This document shows positions 32,617-41,459 of a stretch of 64,000 bases of DNA, one piece after another. Made by a program: the position numbers and the translations under genes. This DNA is from Streptomyces sp. NRRL F-2664. Its GTDB lineage: Bacteria > Actinomycetota > Actinomycetes > Streptomycetales > Streptomycetaceae. Under the pieces are notes generated by a model. The model had not been told where the DNA came from. It searched no databases and saw only the letters and a program-made list of their open reading frames with translations. How positions within the stretch are numbered: the first letter of the stretch is position 1; every line of letters starts with the position of its first letter. Where the stretch lies: positions 24,266 through 88,265 of the forward strand of contig NZ_JOFX01000033.1 in assembly GCF_000719345.1 (NCBI RefSeq). Reading direction: 5' to 3'.

Positions 32617-35600
32617 CGGCGGGCCACCTCGTCGGGCGGCTGCACCGTGCCGTTGACGACCAGGAAGTCGGTCTGCACCGGGGAGAAGCCGGGACCGCTC
32701 GCGGTGATGGTGCGCGGGCCGGTCTGGTCCTTGGCGAGGATCAGCAGCTGTCCGATGAACGTGCCGTCGGCCTGCGGGAGGGTCGGCGCCGCCGCGGCGG
32801 TGATGCCCGGCTTCCACGCGAACCGCACCGGTGCGCCGGGCGGGAAGTCCTCGCCCCGCACCGAGGTGACGAAGCCGGGCCTGCCGATCGGCGGGACGGC
32901 GACGATGCGCGGCTGGAGGATGCGCAGCTGCTGCTGGGCGGTGTTGTCGCGGGGGTCGGCGTCCGTGCCGGTGGTGGTGAGGGTCGCGGTGACCCGCCCG
33001 GTGAGGGCCTTGTCGGGGCTCAGGACGACCCGCAGGACGGTCCGTGCGCCGGGTGCCAGGTCCGGCAGTGCGCACGTCCCGGTCGGGTCGCAGCCCGGCG
33101 GCGGCCCGTCGTGCGGGACGCCCTCGGGCAGGCCGATGCGCAGCCGCAGGCCGGTGGCCAGGGCGCTGCGGCCGTTGGCGACGGTGTAGGTGACGACGAC
33201 GCGGCCGCCGACGTAGCCGGGGTTCGGCTGTGCGGTGATGCTCACGCCGGGCCCGGCCTCGGGGGCGGGCGGCTGCGGCGGTGCGGGCGGCGGCGTCGGC
33301 GTCGGGGTGGGCTTCGGCGTGGGGGTGGGCTTCGGCGTCGGCTCCGGCGGTACGGGGGCCTCGCGCACCGGGACCACGGTCCGGCCGGCGTTGTCGCTGG
33401 GGCGGGGGTCGAGGACGCTGCCGGTGACGGACCACTCGACGGGCTGCTCGCCGGGGGTGTGGCCGGTGAGGGTGGCGGTCACCGCGACGGTGGTGCCGGG
33501 CCGTACGACGCCCAGGGTGCAGGTCAGGGCCGCGGCGTCGCAGGTGGCGCCGGGCGCGGTGAGCGCGGTGACGCCCACGCCGGGCGGGGGAGCGACGGTC
33601 AGCCGGGTGCCGGGGGAGGCCGCCGGGCCGTGGTTGACGACGTCCACCCGGACGGTGGACGAACCGCCGACGGTGAGCGGCGGGGTCGTCCCGGGGGCCC
33701 GCACGGCGAGGTCCACCGACTGCTGCACGGCCGGTTCCTTCTGACGGCCCGGCAGGCCGGCGACGAGCAGGGTGTGTGCACCGGTCGCCACGTCCACCAG
33801 CTTCAGCTTCTCCGGGCTGTTGGGGGCGCGGTGGCCGCGGGCGGTGAGCACCAGGCTCCTGCCGTCGGCGGTCCAGGCCGCGTCGCGGGGCTGGAAGGGG
33901 CCCGAGCCGGGGGGCTCGGGCAGTTCGCGGCCGCAGGCGCCCGGCTTGTCGCGGGCGGCGTCGGGCAGCAGGACCCGGCAGGTGCCGCCCGTCGCGGAGG
34001 CCAGCAGGATGCCGTTGCGCTCGTCGATGCGGCCGCCGCCGTTCTTGCGGTTGAAGGCGATGGTGGTGCCGTCCGGGGAGAACGCCGGACTGTCGTCGAT
34101 GACGTCGCAGGCGCCCGGGCACATGGTGGCGCTCAGGTCGCGCTGCCGGTCCAGGTGGTCCACGGGCACGGTCCAGATGTGCTTGTTGCCGCCGTGGCCG
34201 CCCACCACCAGGTTGCGGGTGAAGGCGAGCGCGGTGCCGTCGGGGGACCAGGTGGGCTGGGCGTCGCCGCCGCGGGGCTGCCCGGCGGGCGGGGTGATCT
34301 CGCTGCGGACGGCTCCGGTGGCGGCATCCGCGATCAGGATGCGCCCGGATCCCGCGGCCTCCCCGACGCCGCCGGGGGAGGTGCGGGTGAAGGCGAGGTA
34401 CTTGCCGTCGGGGGAGAAGGTCGGGTCGGTGTCCCAGTCCCGGGGGCCGCGGCCGGCCAGCGGCAGCGGGGCGGCGTTGGCGCCGTCGGCGTCCGCCATC
34501 CAGATCCGCTGGATCCGGGCCCCGGGCTCGCCCTCGAAGCGGGTGACGACGATCCTGCGCCCGTCGGGCGTGTAGTTCTGCCGTTCCGTCCACGGGTCGT
34601 GGCCGGGGCCGGGTCGGAACAGCGGGTCCTTGGCCGGGTCGGTGTTGGTGTCGGCCGCCGGGTCCTCTTCGAGGATGGTCAGGCCCAGGTCGCGGGGGTC
34701 TGCGCCGTCCGCGCGGGCGTCCTGGAGGGTGACGGTGCGCGGGCCGGCCGCGGAGATCCGCTCGACGACGGCGCCGCCGCCCTCAAGGGGACCGAGCCAG
34801 GTGGGCGAGCCGATCCCGCGGTCCTCGCTGTACACGAGCTGCGGGGTGTCCGGCGAGTGCGCCGGTACCCGGAAGACGTGGTCCCAGTCGCCCTTGCAGT
34901 CGCAGGTGCGGTCCGGGCTGAGGAACAGCAGGCCGTTCCCGTCGGGCAGCCAGGCTGCCCCCCGGGTGCGCCAGCCGGCCTGGGCGCCGGCCAGCAGCTG
35001 CCCGTCCGTGCGGCCGTCCGTCCACCGCAGGCGGGGCCCGGCGGTGCCGGTCGCGGTGTAGGCGAGCACGTCGCGGTGGGCGGCGTCGTCCACCGGGTTC
35101 CACACGGGTTCGGCGGCCGTGCCGTTGGCGGGGTCGGTGAGCCGGGTGGCGGCGCCGCCGCGCAGGGGGCGTACGTAGACCTGCCGGCCGGTGGGCGCGT
35201 CGCCGTCCGAGGAGTACGCCAGGCGTCTGCCGTCTGCGGAGACGGTGGGGTGCTCCTCGTCGGCGGGGGTGTCCGTCAGCCGGGTCAGCCCGGTGCCGTC
35301 GGTGCGGACGAGCCACAGGTCGCGCTGGACGCCGCCGGACGCGGCGCGCTGGGCCGAGTCGAAGACGACGGACCGCCCGTCGGGCGTCAGCCGGGGGTTG
35401 CCCGCGTCCATGCCGCTCGTCAGCCGGCGTACCGAGCCGTCCGCGGACCGCAGGTACACCTGCGGGTTCCGCTCGTCGCGCCGGCTGGCGAAGACGAGCT
35501 GGTCGCCCAGGGCGGCGGGCTGGACGTCGAGATGGACCGGCCCGTCACCGAAGAGCGGGGTGCTGGTGTCGTTCCTGCCGCTCACCACCCGCCCCAGGCT

Positions 35601-35831
35601 GCGGTGGCGCGTACCGGCGTACGCGATCCGGCCCGCACCCGTGTCGCCCGCGTCCGCCGCGACGGGCCGCGCTCCGGCGTCGCCCGGTCCGGTGGCCGCC
35701 GTCACCGCGAGCAGGGGCGCCAGCAGCAGCATCGACGCGCCGGCCCTCCCCCAGCGGTGCCGCCGACTGCCGGACCCTTCCGTGCCCCTCACGGTCCACC
35801 TCACAGTCCGGTCCAGCATGCTGCCTGTCAC
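32613..35831 (-). CDS. Exported TolB-like beta-propeller plus DUF11/IPT protein, CIS-associated
   Basis: 1072 residues. N-terminal signal or anchor (ASMLLLAPLLAVTAATG near 33-49). Repeated WD40-like/TolB blades (NPRLTPDGRSVVFDS, HPTVSADGRRLAYSSDGD, DPTFSPDGKYLAFTRTS, QPTWSPDGTALAFTRN) fill about 70-690. Two DUF11/CARDB beta domains flank a Pro-Thr-Lys tandem linker (about 845-885), and an IPT-like domain ends the chain. The gene is coupled to DUF4255 by a 4-base overlap, so it belongs to the CIS operon although its product is exported. Start GTG 35831 or ATG 35819. Similar proteins sit beside Streptomyces CIS genes; a role in envelope docking or sensing is speculation. Confidence 0.82.
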   Translation of the reverse strand: MTGSMLDRTVRWTVRGTEGSGSRRHRWGRAGASMLLLAPLLAVTAATGPGDAGARPVAADAGDTGAGRIAYAGTRHRSLGRVVSGRNDTSTPLFGDGPVHLDVQPAALGDQLVFASRRDERNPQVYLRSADGSVRRLTSGMDAGNPRLTPDGRSVVFDSAQRAASGGVQRDLWLVRTDGTGLTRLTDTPADEEHPTVSADGRRLAYSSDGDAPTGRQVYVRPLRGGAATRLTDPANGTAAEPVWNPVDDAAHRDVLAYTATGTAGPRLRWTDGRTDGQLLAGAQAGWRTRGAAWLPDGNGLLFLSPDRTCDCKGDWDHVFRVPAHSPDTPQLVYSEDRGIGSPTWLGPLEGGGAVVERISAAGPRTVTLQDARADGADPRDLGLTILEEDPAADTNTDPAKDPLFRPGPGHDPWTERQNYTPDGRRIVVTRFEGEPGARIQRIWMADADGANAAPLPLAGRGPRDWDTDPTFSPDGKYLAFTRTSPGGVGEAAGSGRILIADAATGAVRSEITPPAGQPRGGDAQPTWSPDGTALAFTRNLVVGGHGGNKHIWTVPVDHLDRQRDLSATMCPGACDVIDDSPAFSPDGTTIAFNRKNGGGRIDERNGILLASATGGTCRVLLPDAARDKPGACGRELPEPPGSGPFQPRDAAWTADGRSLVLTARGHRAPNSPEKLKLVDVATGAHTLLVAGLPGRQKEPAVQQSVDLAVRAPGTTPPLTVGGSSTVRVDVVNHGPAASPGTRLTVAPPPGVGVTALTAPGATCDAAALTCTLGVVRPGTTVAVTATLTGHTPGEQPVEWSVTGSVLDPRPSDNAGRTVVPVREAPVPPEPTPKPTPTPKPTPTPTPPPAPPQPPAPEAGPGVSITAQPNPGYVGGRVVVTYTVANGRSALATGLRLRIGLPEGVPHDGPPPGCDPTGTCALPDLAPGARTVLRVVLSPDKALTGRVTATLTTTGTDADPRDNTAQQQLRILQPRIVAVPPIGRPGFVTSVRGEDFPPGAPVRFAWKPGITAAAAPTLPQADGTFIGQLLILAKDQTGPRTITASGPGFSPVQTDFLVVNGTVQPPDEVARR

Positions 35832-35954
35832 CCCGCCACCCTGCGGCCGGACCCGGCGGGTGCGGCAGGGCCGCGGGGTCGGACCCGGGGGAAGCGGGCG
35901 TTGCGCTTTCGGGCAGCGGCGGCCGTCCCCGCCCGCCGCTGCCCGGCCGGGCGG

Positions 35955-36662
35955 TCAGATCAGCCCGTTGCGCAGGGCGTAGCCGACGGCGTGGGTCCGG
36001 TTGCGGAGCTGGAGGCGCGTGATGACCTCGTGCAGGACGTTCTTGACGGTCCGTTCGGAGTAGGAGGTCTTGCGGGCGATCTCCGCGGTGTCGAGGCCCT
36101 CCGACACCAGGCGCAGCATGTCCGCCTCGCGCGAGGTCAGGGTCGAAAGGGACACGGAGCGCGGATCGAGCGCCGAGCGCTGCAGGCTGCCCATGTGGTC
36201 GAGGAGCTTCGCCAGCAGGTCACCGGGCAGGACGCCTTCGCCGTTCGCTATCGCCAGGACCAGCCGCAGCAGCCGGTCCTGGTCGGCCTCGGCGCGCCGC
36301 AGCACCGCGCTGACCCCGCATTCGATGGCGCGTTGCAGGGCGTCCCCGGATGCGAAGGTGCCGACCACGAGGCCCGTGCGGGTGCCGGCGTTGTGCCGCA
36401 GCCGGTAGAGCAGTGCGGCCGTCTCGTCGTCCACGCTGTCCACGGTCACCAGCGACACCTGGGCGGTGTCCGCGTCCGCTTCGGGGACGAGTTCGATCTC
36501 GGGGCGTTGGCGCAGCTGGTGGACGACCCCGACGCGCAGGATCGGGTCGGAGGCGTACACGGCCACGGTCACCCGTCGGCCGGTTCTGGGACTCGGGACG
36601 GAGGGCCTGGGTATGCCGGTGCCGGAGGTGAGGGTGGGGCTGTTGTTGTCAGCGCAGCGCAT
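35955..36662 (-). CDS. LuxR/NarL-type response regulator with atypical receiver
   Basis: 235 residues. An N-terminal tail is followed by a receiver-like domain (about 30-145; VTVAVYASDPILRVGVVHQL). The usual acidic pair is reduced to SD, an Asp is kept after the third strand (SLVTVD), and the invariant Lys is replaced by Arg (SAVLRRAEAD). The C-terminal LuxR helix-turn-helix is complete: LTSREADMLRLVSEGLDTAE, then IARKTSYSERTVKNVLHEV. It lies at the head of the CIS gene set, 123 bases upstream of the TolB-like gene, with no kinase nearby. Probably a phosphorylation-independent or partner-controlled regulator of the locus; that is inferred. Confidence 0.87.
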   Translation of the reverse strand: MRCADNNSPTLTSGTGIPRPSVPSPRTGRRVTVAVYASDPILRVGVVHQLRQRPEIELVPEADADTAQVSLVTVDSVDDETAALLYRLRHNAGTRTGLVVGTFASGDALQRAIECGVSAVLRRAEADQDRLLRLVLAIANGEGVLPGDLLAKLLDHMGSLQRSALDPRSVSLSTLTSREADMLRLVSEGLDTAEIARKTSYSERTVKNVLHEVITRLQLRNRTHAVGYALRNGLI

Positions 36663-36849
36663 GTGTCGTACCTGTTCCGTGATGCGAAGGTGGGGTGACG
36701 GAATCGGCCCGCCGGGTCGGGTCGCGACGCTGAGGCCCAACCGCTGGCCGTACAAGAGGAGTTGGAAAGTCCGTGGGGGCATCGCGACTGCCCGGGGCCT
36801 TGCCCCCGTGTCCGTGGAGGCGGCCGGGGCGCCGACGTAGCGTCGTGGC

Positions 36850-38202
36850 GTGACATCCCCAGCTGCATCTCCCAGCCCTGGCGCGCCCGTCCTCGACATC
36901 GAGCCGGTGTCGGTGATGCCGGGCGGTACCGCCACCACCAGCCTGACCGTGCGCAACGACAGCGACATCGTCGAGGCGTACCGCCTGGAAGTCGTCGGCG
37001 ACTGTGCTGCCTGGACCACGGTGGAGCCCGAGCGTGTCTCGCTCTACCCGGGCACCTCGGAAACGGTGACGATCCGTCTGGCGCCGCCCCGTTCCCCCGC
37101 TGTGCGGGCCGGGGACGTGCCGCTGGCCGTACGCGTGCTGCCCACCGAGCAGCCCGAGGCGGTACGGGTCCCCGAGACCACCGTGCAGGTCGGGGAGTAC
37201 CGGGAGCTGCGCGCGGAGAGCGCTCCCAGACGCCGCCGCGGCTGGCTCCGCGGGCGGTACCGCATCGCCGTGCGCAACGAGGGCAACGCCCCCGTCCAGG
37301 TGGGCTTCACACCCGGCCAGCCCGGTGAGGACCTGAGGTTCGCCTTCACCCCGGGCACGCTCAAGCTGGAGCCCGGGGAGTCCGCCGAGGTGGGGCTGCT
37401 GGTCCGCGCCGGCGGCCCGGTGTGGTTCGGATCGCCCGTGACCTGGCCGTTCACCGTGGAGGTGGCCGAGACCCGGGACGGCGGGGAGGGCGAGGACAGC
37501 GCCACCGCGCGGCCCGAGCCGGACGTCCGGGCGCCGCTGGAAGTGGAGTTCGTCCAGATCCCGATCTTCCCGACGTGGCTGCTCGCGGTCCTGGCCGCGC
37601 TGCTCGCGCTGCTGCTCGCCTGGTTCATGCTGGTACGCCCGGCCGTGCGCAGCACCGCCAAGGAGGCAGCCGCCGAGGCGGCCAGGAACCCGGCGCCCGC
37701 CGCGGACACGGCGGGGCAGGCCCCGGTGACCGGCGACGGCGAGCAGCCGGGCGGTACGGGTACGGGTGCCGGCCCGGGTGCCGGCAAGGGCAGCCGGCCC
37801 GCACCGGGCGGCGGCGGTACGGGCGGTACCGGAACCGGCGGCGGCGGGCTGCAGAGCTCGGCGACGATCGACCTGCAGACCGGCGGCGGCCAGTCCAAGA
37901 CCGGCACCTACACGGTGCCCGCGGGCAAGGTGTTCGGGATCACGGACCTCGTCGTCGCCAACTTCCAGGGCGACGAGGGCGTGGTGACGATCAACTTCGG
38001 CGACCGGAAGATCACGACGATCGCGCTGGAGACGTTCCGAAACCAGGACTACCACTGGGTCACCCCCATCAGCATCACCGAGAGCCAGACTGTGACCGTC
38101 CAGGTGACCTGTGCGAAGCCGGGCACGCCGGCCACCGGCCGTCAGGCGCAGGAGTGCCACGAAGTCCTCAACGTGAGCGGTGTGCTGAGCGACCTCAGGT
38201 GA
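36850..38202 (+). CDS. CIS-linked membrane protein: tandem Ig-like domains, one TM, C-terminal beta domain
   Basis: 450 residues. Residues 12-215 form two immunoglobulin-like repeats (VLDIEPVSVMPGGTATTSLT; LDLEPGESAEVGLLVRAGG-type) of the COG1470 kind. A single TM follows at about 240-262 (FPTWLLAVLAALLALLLAWF), then a Gly/Thr/Pro-rich linker and a beta domain from 340 (SSATIDLQTGGGQSKTGTYT). There is no classic signal peptide, so the N-terminal part is probably cytoplasmic and could meet the particle. Divergent from the response regulator with 187 bp between. The GTG start at 36850 has a weak ribosome site. No enzyme motif. Confidence 0.78.
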   Translation: MTSPAASPSPGAPVLDIEPVSVMPGGTATTSLTVRNDSDIVEAYRLEVVGDCAAWTTVEPERVSLYPGTSETVTIRLAPPRSPAVRAGDVPLAVRVLPTEQPEAVRVPETTVQVGEYRELRAESAPRRRRGWLRGRYRIAVRNEGNAPVQVGFTPGQPGEDLRFAFTPGTLKLEPGESAEVGLLVRAGGPVWFGSPVTWPFTVEVAETRDGGEGEDSATARPEPDVRAPLEVEFVQIPIFPTWLLAVLAALLALLLAWFMLVRPAVRSTAKEAAAEAARNPAPAADTAGQAPVTGDGEQPGGTGTGAGPGAGKGSRPAPGGGGTGGTGTGGGGLQSSATIDLQTGGGQSKTGTYTVPAGKVFGITDLVVANFQGDEGVVTINFGDRKITTIALETFRNQDYHWVTPISITESQTVTVQVTCAKPGTPATGRQAQECHEVLNVSGVLSDLR

Positions 38203-38517
38203 CCCGAGCGGCACGGACATCGTCCGTCAGGCTCGCCCAGGAACAAAGCGGACCCGCTCCGGTCCGTCCGGAAAGTGTGGGCCGGACGGACTGGTGACGG
38301 GTCGTCGGCAATAGCGCGTTCCGGTGTGGTTACGCCGTTCCACGGCTATTGCGGAGCTACTGGACGGTAGTGACGCAGCTGGAAAAACATGGCCGTATTT
38401 CGACGCCCGTACCCCGCTGTCCGCTGTCCGCCCCCGGCGCCCCCGGGGCAGCGGTGGCGGGCAGCGGCATGTTCCGGCCGGGGGCCGAAGCCGACCCGGC
38501 CCGCGGAAGGTGCCGGA
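38203..38517. other. 315-bp intergenic region with two inverted repeats at the right edge of the CIS locus
   Basis: At 38262-38291 a perfect 10-bp stem (GTCCGTCCGG, loop of 10) probably terminates the 36850 gene. At 38308-38315 and 38345-38352 lies an AT-rich inverted repeat GCAATAGC...GCTATTGC, unusual in this GC-rich DNA. No gene, tRNA or att-like duplication is seen. Confidence 0.5.
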
Positions 38518-39126
38518 TCAGGGCCAGACCAGGCAGTACGGCTGGTGTCCTGCCTCATGCAGGCGATGGCTGAAATCCTGCCACTCGTGGAGCAGCTGGT
38601 AGACGTTGAAGGCGTCGCTCGGGCCGCCGCGGTCGGGGACCGTGGACCAGATGAAGGCGGCGGCGCCCACGGACTCCTCGCCGATCCCGCGCAGCGGGTC
38701 GACCACCGTCGTGGGGAGCTTGACCACCGCGTAGTCGGGGTGGAGGACCACCAGCTCCAGCGGCGGCACCTTGTGCAGGGGTATGCCCTCGATGCCGGTC
38801 AGGACCATGGCGGCCATCGTCTCCGGCTTGATCTTGGTGAAGAGTCCGCCCATGCCGAGCTCGTCGCCGCCGAGCTCCTCCGGCCGCATCGTGACCGGGA
38901 CCCGCGCCGCCGTCGCCCCGTCGGGGGCGCCGAAGTACTTGTACGTCACGCCCATGCCGCGACCCCTGGGCAGGTCCTCCGGTGGTGTCGTGGGCTCCGG
39001 GACGGCGTCGGCCGCCTCGGTGGCGCGCCGGCGGTGCTTGCCCCGGCGGCGGGCCTCGCGGGCTTCGCGGGCGCGCTGCGGATCGAGGCCGTCCGTACCC
39101 TCGCCCGGTCCACCACCGCGTTGCAT
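38518..39126 (-). CDS. Conserved hypothetical protein
   Basis: About 202 residues. A basic Arg/Lys-rich beginning (REAREARRRGKHRRR) leads to a folded domain from about residue 60: GVTYKYFGAPDGATAARVPV, LFTKIKPETMAAMVLTGIEG, VVKLPTTVVDPLRGIGEESV and a C-terminal VYQLLHEWQDFSHRLHEAGH. No known catalytic motif is recognised. The start is uncertain: ATG 39126 follows GGTGGAG closely, but upstream in-frame codons exist. It is divergent from hemL. Confidence 0.7.
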   Translation of the reverse strand: MQRGGGPGEGTDGLDPQRAREAREARRRGKHRRRATEAADAVPEPTTPPEDLPRGRGMGVTYKYFGAPDGATAARVPVTMRPEELGGDELGMGGLFTKIKPETMAAMVLTGIEGIPLHKVPPLELVVLHPDYAVVKLPTTVVDPLRGIGEESVGAAAFIWSTVPDRGGPSDAFNVYQLLHEWQDFSHRLHEAGHQPYCLVWP

Positions 39127-39259
39127 ATCTCCACCCGACTGGTCTTGCTCGTCCCGGCCCCGCGGCCCCCGCCGCGCAGCCTGATCATCATGGCAGTGAC
39201 CTCCCCCGCGGCGACGCGGTGAAACGCCCGCCCGCAAGTCTGTCGCAGCCTCTGAGACC

Positions 39260-40582
39260 ATGGCTGGTGTGAGCTACCCGTACCCGTATGAAGCCCCAGT
39301 TTCGCAGACGCTCTTCGAGCGCGCCTCCCTCGTGACCCCCGGCGGCGTGAACTCTCCCGTGCGCGCCTTCCGCGCCGTGGGCGGTACGCCCCGGTTCATG
39401 GTGTCCGGCACCGGTCCGTACCTCACGGATGCCGACGGCCGCGAGTACGTGGACCTCGTCTGCTCGTGGGGGCCGATGATCCTCGGCCACTCCCACCCCG
39501 AGGTGATCGAGGCCGTGCAGGCGGCCGTCGCCCGCGGTACCTCCTTCGGCACGCCCGGTGAGGGCGAGGTGGCGCTCGCCGAGGAGATCGTCGCGCGCGT
39601 CGCCCCGGTGGAGCAGGTGCGGCTCGTGTCCTCCGGCACGGAGGCGACCATGTCGGCGATCCGGCTGGCGCGCGGCTTCACCGGTCGCGCCAAGGTCGTG
39701 AAGTTCGCCGGCTGCTACCACGGTCACGTGGACGCGCTGCTCGCCGCCGCCGGTTCCGGGCTCGCCACCTTCGCCCTGCCCGACACCCCCGGGGTCACGG
39801 GTGCGCAGGCCGGCGACACCGTCGTGCTCCCCTACAACGACCTCGACGCCGTCCGGGCCGCCTTCGCCGCGCACCCCGGCGAGATCGCCTGCGTGATCAC
39901 CGAGGCGGCGCCCGGCAACATGGGCGTGGTCACCCCCGCCGAGGGCTTCAACCAGGGCCTCGCGGACCTCTGCCGCGAGAACGGCGCGCTCTACATCTCC
40001 GACGAGGTCATGACCGGCTTCCGGACCTCCCGCGCCGGCTGGTACGGCGTCGACGGGGTGAAGCCCGACCTGATGACCTTCGGCAAGGTCATGGGCGGCG
40101 GTTTCCCCGCCGCGGCCTTCGGCGGCCGCGCCGACGTCATGGGCCACCTCGCCCCCGCCGGGCCCGTGTACCAGGCCGGCACGCTCTCCGGCAATCCGAT
40201 CGCCACCGCCGCCGGCCTCGCGCAGCTGCGGCTGCTGGACGCGGCCGCGTACCAGAAGGTCGACGCGGTCTCGGCGCAGATCCAGTCGCTGGTCACCGGG
40301 GCGCTCGCGAAGGAGGGCGTGGCGCACCGCGTGCAGACCGCGTCCAACATGTTCTCCGTCTTCTTCACCGAGGACGTCGTGCGTACCTACGACGACGCGA
40401 AGAAGCAGGAGAGCTTCCGCTTCAACGCGTTCTTCCACTCGATGCTGGCGCAGGGCGTCTACCTGCCGCCGTCCGCCTTCGAGTCCTGGTTCGTCTCGAC
40501 CGCCCACGACGACAAGGCGATCGAGCGTGTCGCGGCGGCCCTGCCCGCCGCCGCCCGCGCCGCCGCGGAGGCCACGGCATGA
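39260..40582 (+). CDS. hemL: Glutamate-1-semialdehyde 2,1-aminomutase
   Basis: 440 residues. PLP enzyme that converts glutamate-1-semialdehyde to 5-aminolevulinate, the C5 route to haem, in the cytoplasm. Family blocks: [39 protein letters not shown], the PLP Asp in [12 protein letters not shown], and the Schiff-base Lys in [18 protein letters not shown] near residue 277. Begins at ATG 39260 (GTG 39269 is an alternative). Overlaps the following phosphatase gene by ATGA. Placement just before cytochrome c maturation genes links haem supply and haem attachment. Confidence 0.97.
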   Translation: MAGVSYPYPYEAPVSQTLFERASLVTPGGVNSPVRAFRAVGGTPRFMVSGTGPYLTDADGREYVDLVCSWGPMILGHSHPEVIEAVQAAVARGTSFGTPGEGEVALAEEIVARVAPVEQVRLVSSGTEATMSAIRLARGFTGRAKVVKFAGCYHGHVDALLAAAGSGLATFALPDTPGVTGAQAGDTVVLPYNDLDAVRAAFAAHPGEIACVITEAAPGNMGVVTPAEGFNQGLADLCRENGALYISDEVMTGFRTSRAGWYGVDGVKPDLMTFGKVMGGGFPAAAFGGRADVMGHLAPAGPVYQAGTLSGNPIATAAGLAQLRLLDAAAYQKVDAVSAQIQSLVTGALAKEGVAHRVQTASNMFSVFFTEDVVRTYDDAKKQESFRFNAFFHSMLAQGVYLPPSAFESWFVSTAHDDKAIERVAAALPAAARAAAEATA

Positions 40583-41277
40583 GCAGCGCAGGCCGCGACG
40601 CGCAGTCCGACCTCACCGTCGTGCACCTGGTGCGCCACGGCGAGGTGCACAACCCGGACGGGGTGCTCTACGGGCGCCGCGAGGGCTACCACCTCTCGGA
40701 GCTGGGCCGCCGGATGGCGGACCGGGTCGCCGAGCACCTCAAGAGCCGGGACATCGCCTACGTGGTGTCCTCCCCGCTGGAGCGGGCGCAGGAGACGGCC
40801 GAGCCGATCGCCAAGGCCCACGGCCTGGACCTGGCGACGGACTCGCGGCTGCTGGAGGCGGAGAACGTCTTCGAGGGCAAGACCTTCGGCGTGGGCGACG
40901 GCGCGCTGCGCAAGCCCGGCAACTGGAAGCACCTGACGAACCCGTTCAAGCCCTCCTGGGGCGAGCCGTACGTCGAGCAGGTGGTCCGGATGATGAGCGC
41001 GCTGGAGGCCGCGCGCGACGCGGCCCGCGGCCGCGAGGCGGTGGCGGTCAGCCACCAGCTGCCGATCTGGATCGTGCGCAGTTTCGCGGAGAAGCGCCGG
41101 CTGTGGCACGACCCGCGGCGCCGCCAGTGCACCCTCGCCTCCCTGACGTCCTTCACGTTCCAGGGCGAGAAGCTGGTGTCGGTGGGCTACAGCGAGCCGG
41201 CCCGGGACCTGGTGCCGGCGCACCTGCTGGCCGGGGCGAAGCCGGTGAAGGGCGCGTCCAAGGCGTTCGGCGCCTGA
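40579..41277 (+). CDS. Histidine phosphatase (phosphoglycerate mutase-like) family protein
   Basis: 232 residues. Catalytic RHG motif in [20 protein letters not shown] near residue 18; acid/base Glu region [11 protein letters not shown]; second His in AVSHQLPIW near 157. The branch is that of phosphatases rather than glycolytic mutases; substrate is unknown. Translationally coupled to hemL by a 4-base overlap, so it is co-expressed. Confidence 0.9.
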   Translation: MSSAGRDAQSDLTVVHLVRHGEVHNPDGVLYGRREGYHLSELGRRMADRVAEHLKSRDIAYVVSSPLERAQETAEPIAKAHGLDLATDSRLLEAENVFEGKTFGVGDGALRKPGNWKHLTNPFKPSWGEPYVEQVVRMMSALEAARDAARGREAVAVSHQLPIWIVRSFAEKRRLWHDPRRRQCTLASLTSFTFQGEKLVSVGYSEPARDLVPAHLLAGAKPVKGASKAFGA

Positions 41278-41459
41278 TCCGCGTCCGGCCCGCCGCGCTG
41301 GTGCGGGGCGGGTCCGACGGTTTGTTACGGGCCGTTACAGGCCTGTCCAAATAAATACAAGATGCGCGGGAATCACCGTGTCAGCACACAGGTCCGGTCA
41401 GCTCGTCCCCGTCATGGGGGCCTGGGTCGGGACGTGTTGACGACGAGGGGGACGGTGAC

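Noticed and set aside
15564..38202. Prophage
   Set aside because: Tail genes only. No integrase, terminase, portal, capsid or lysis genes and no flanking att duplication.
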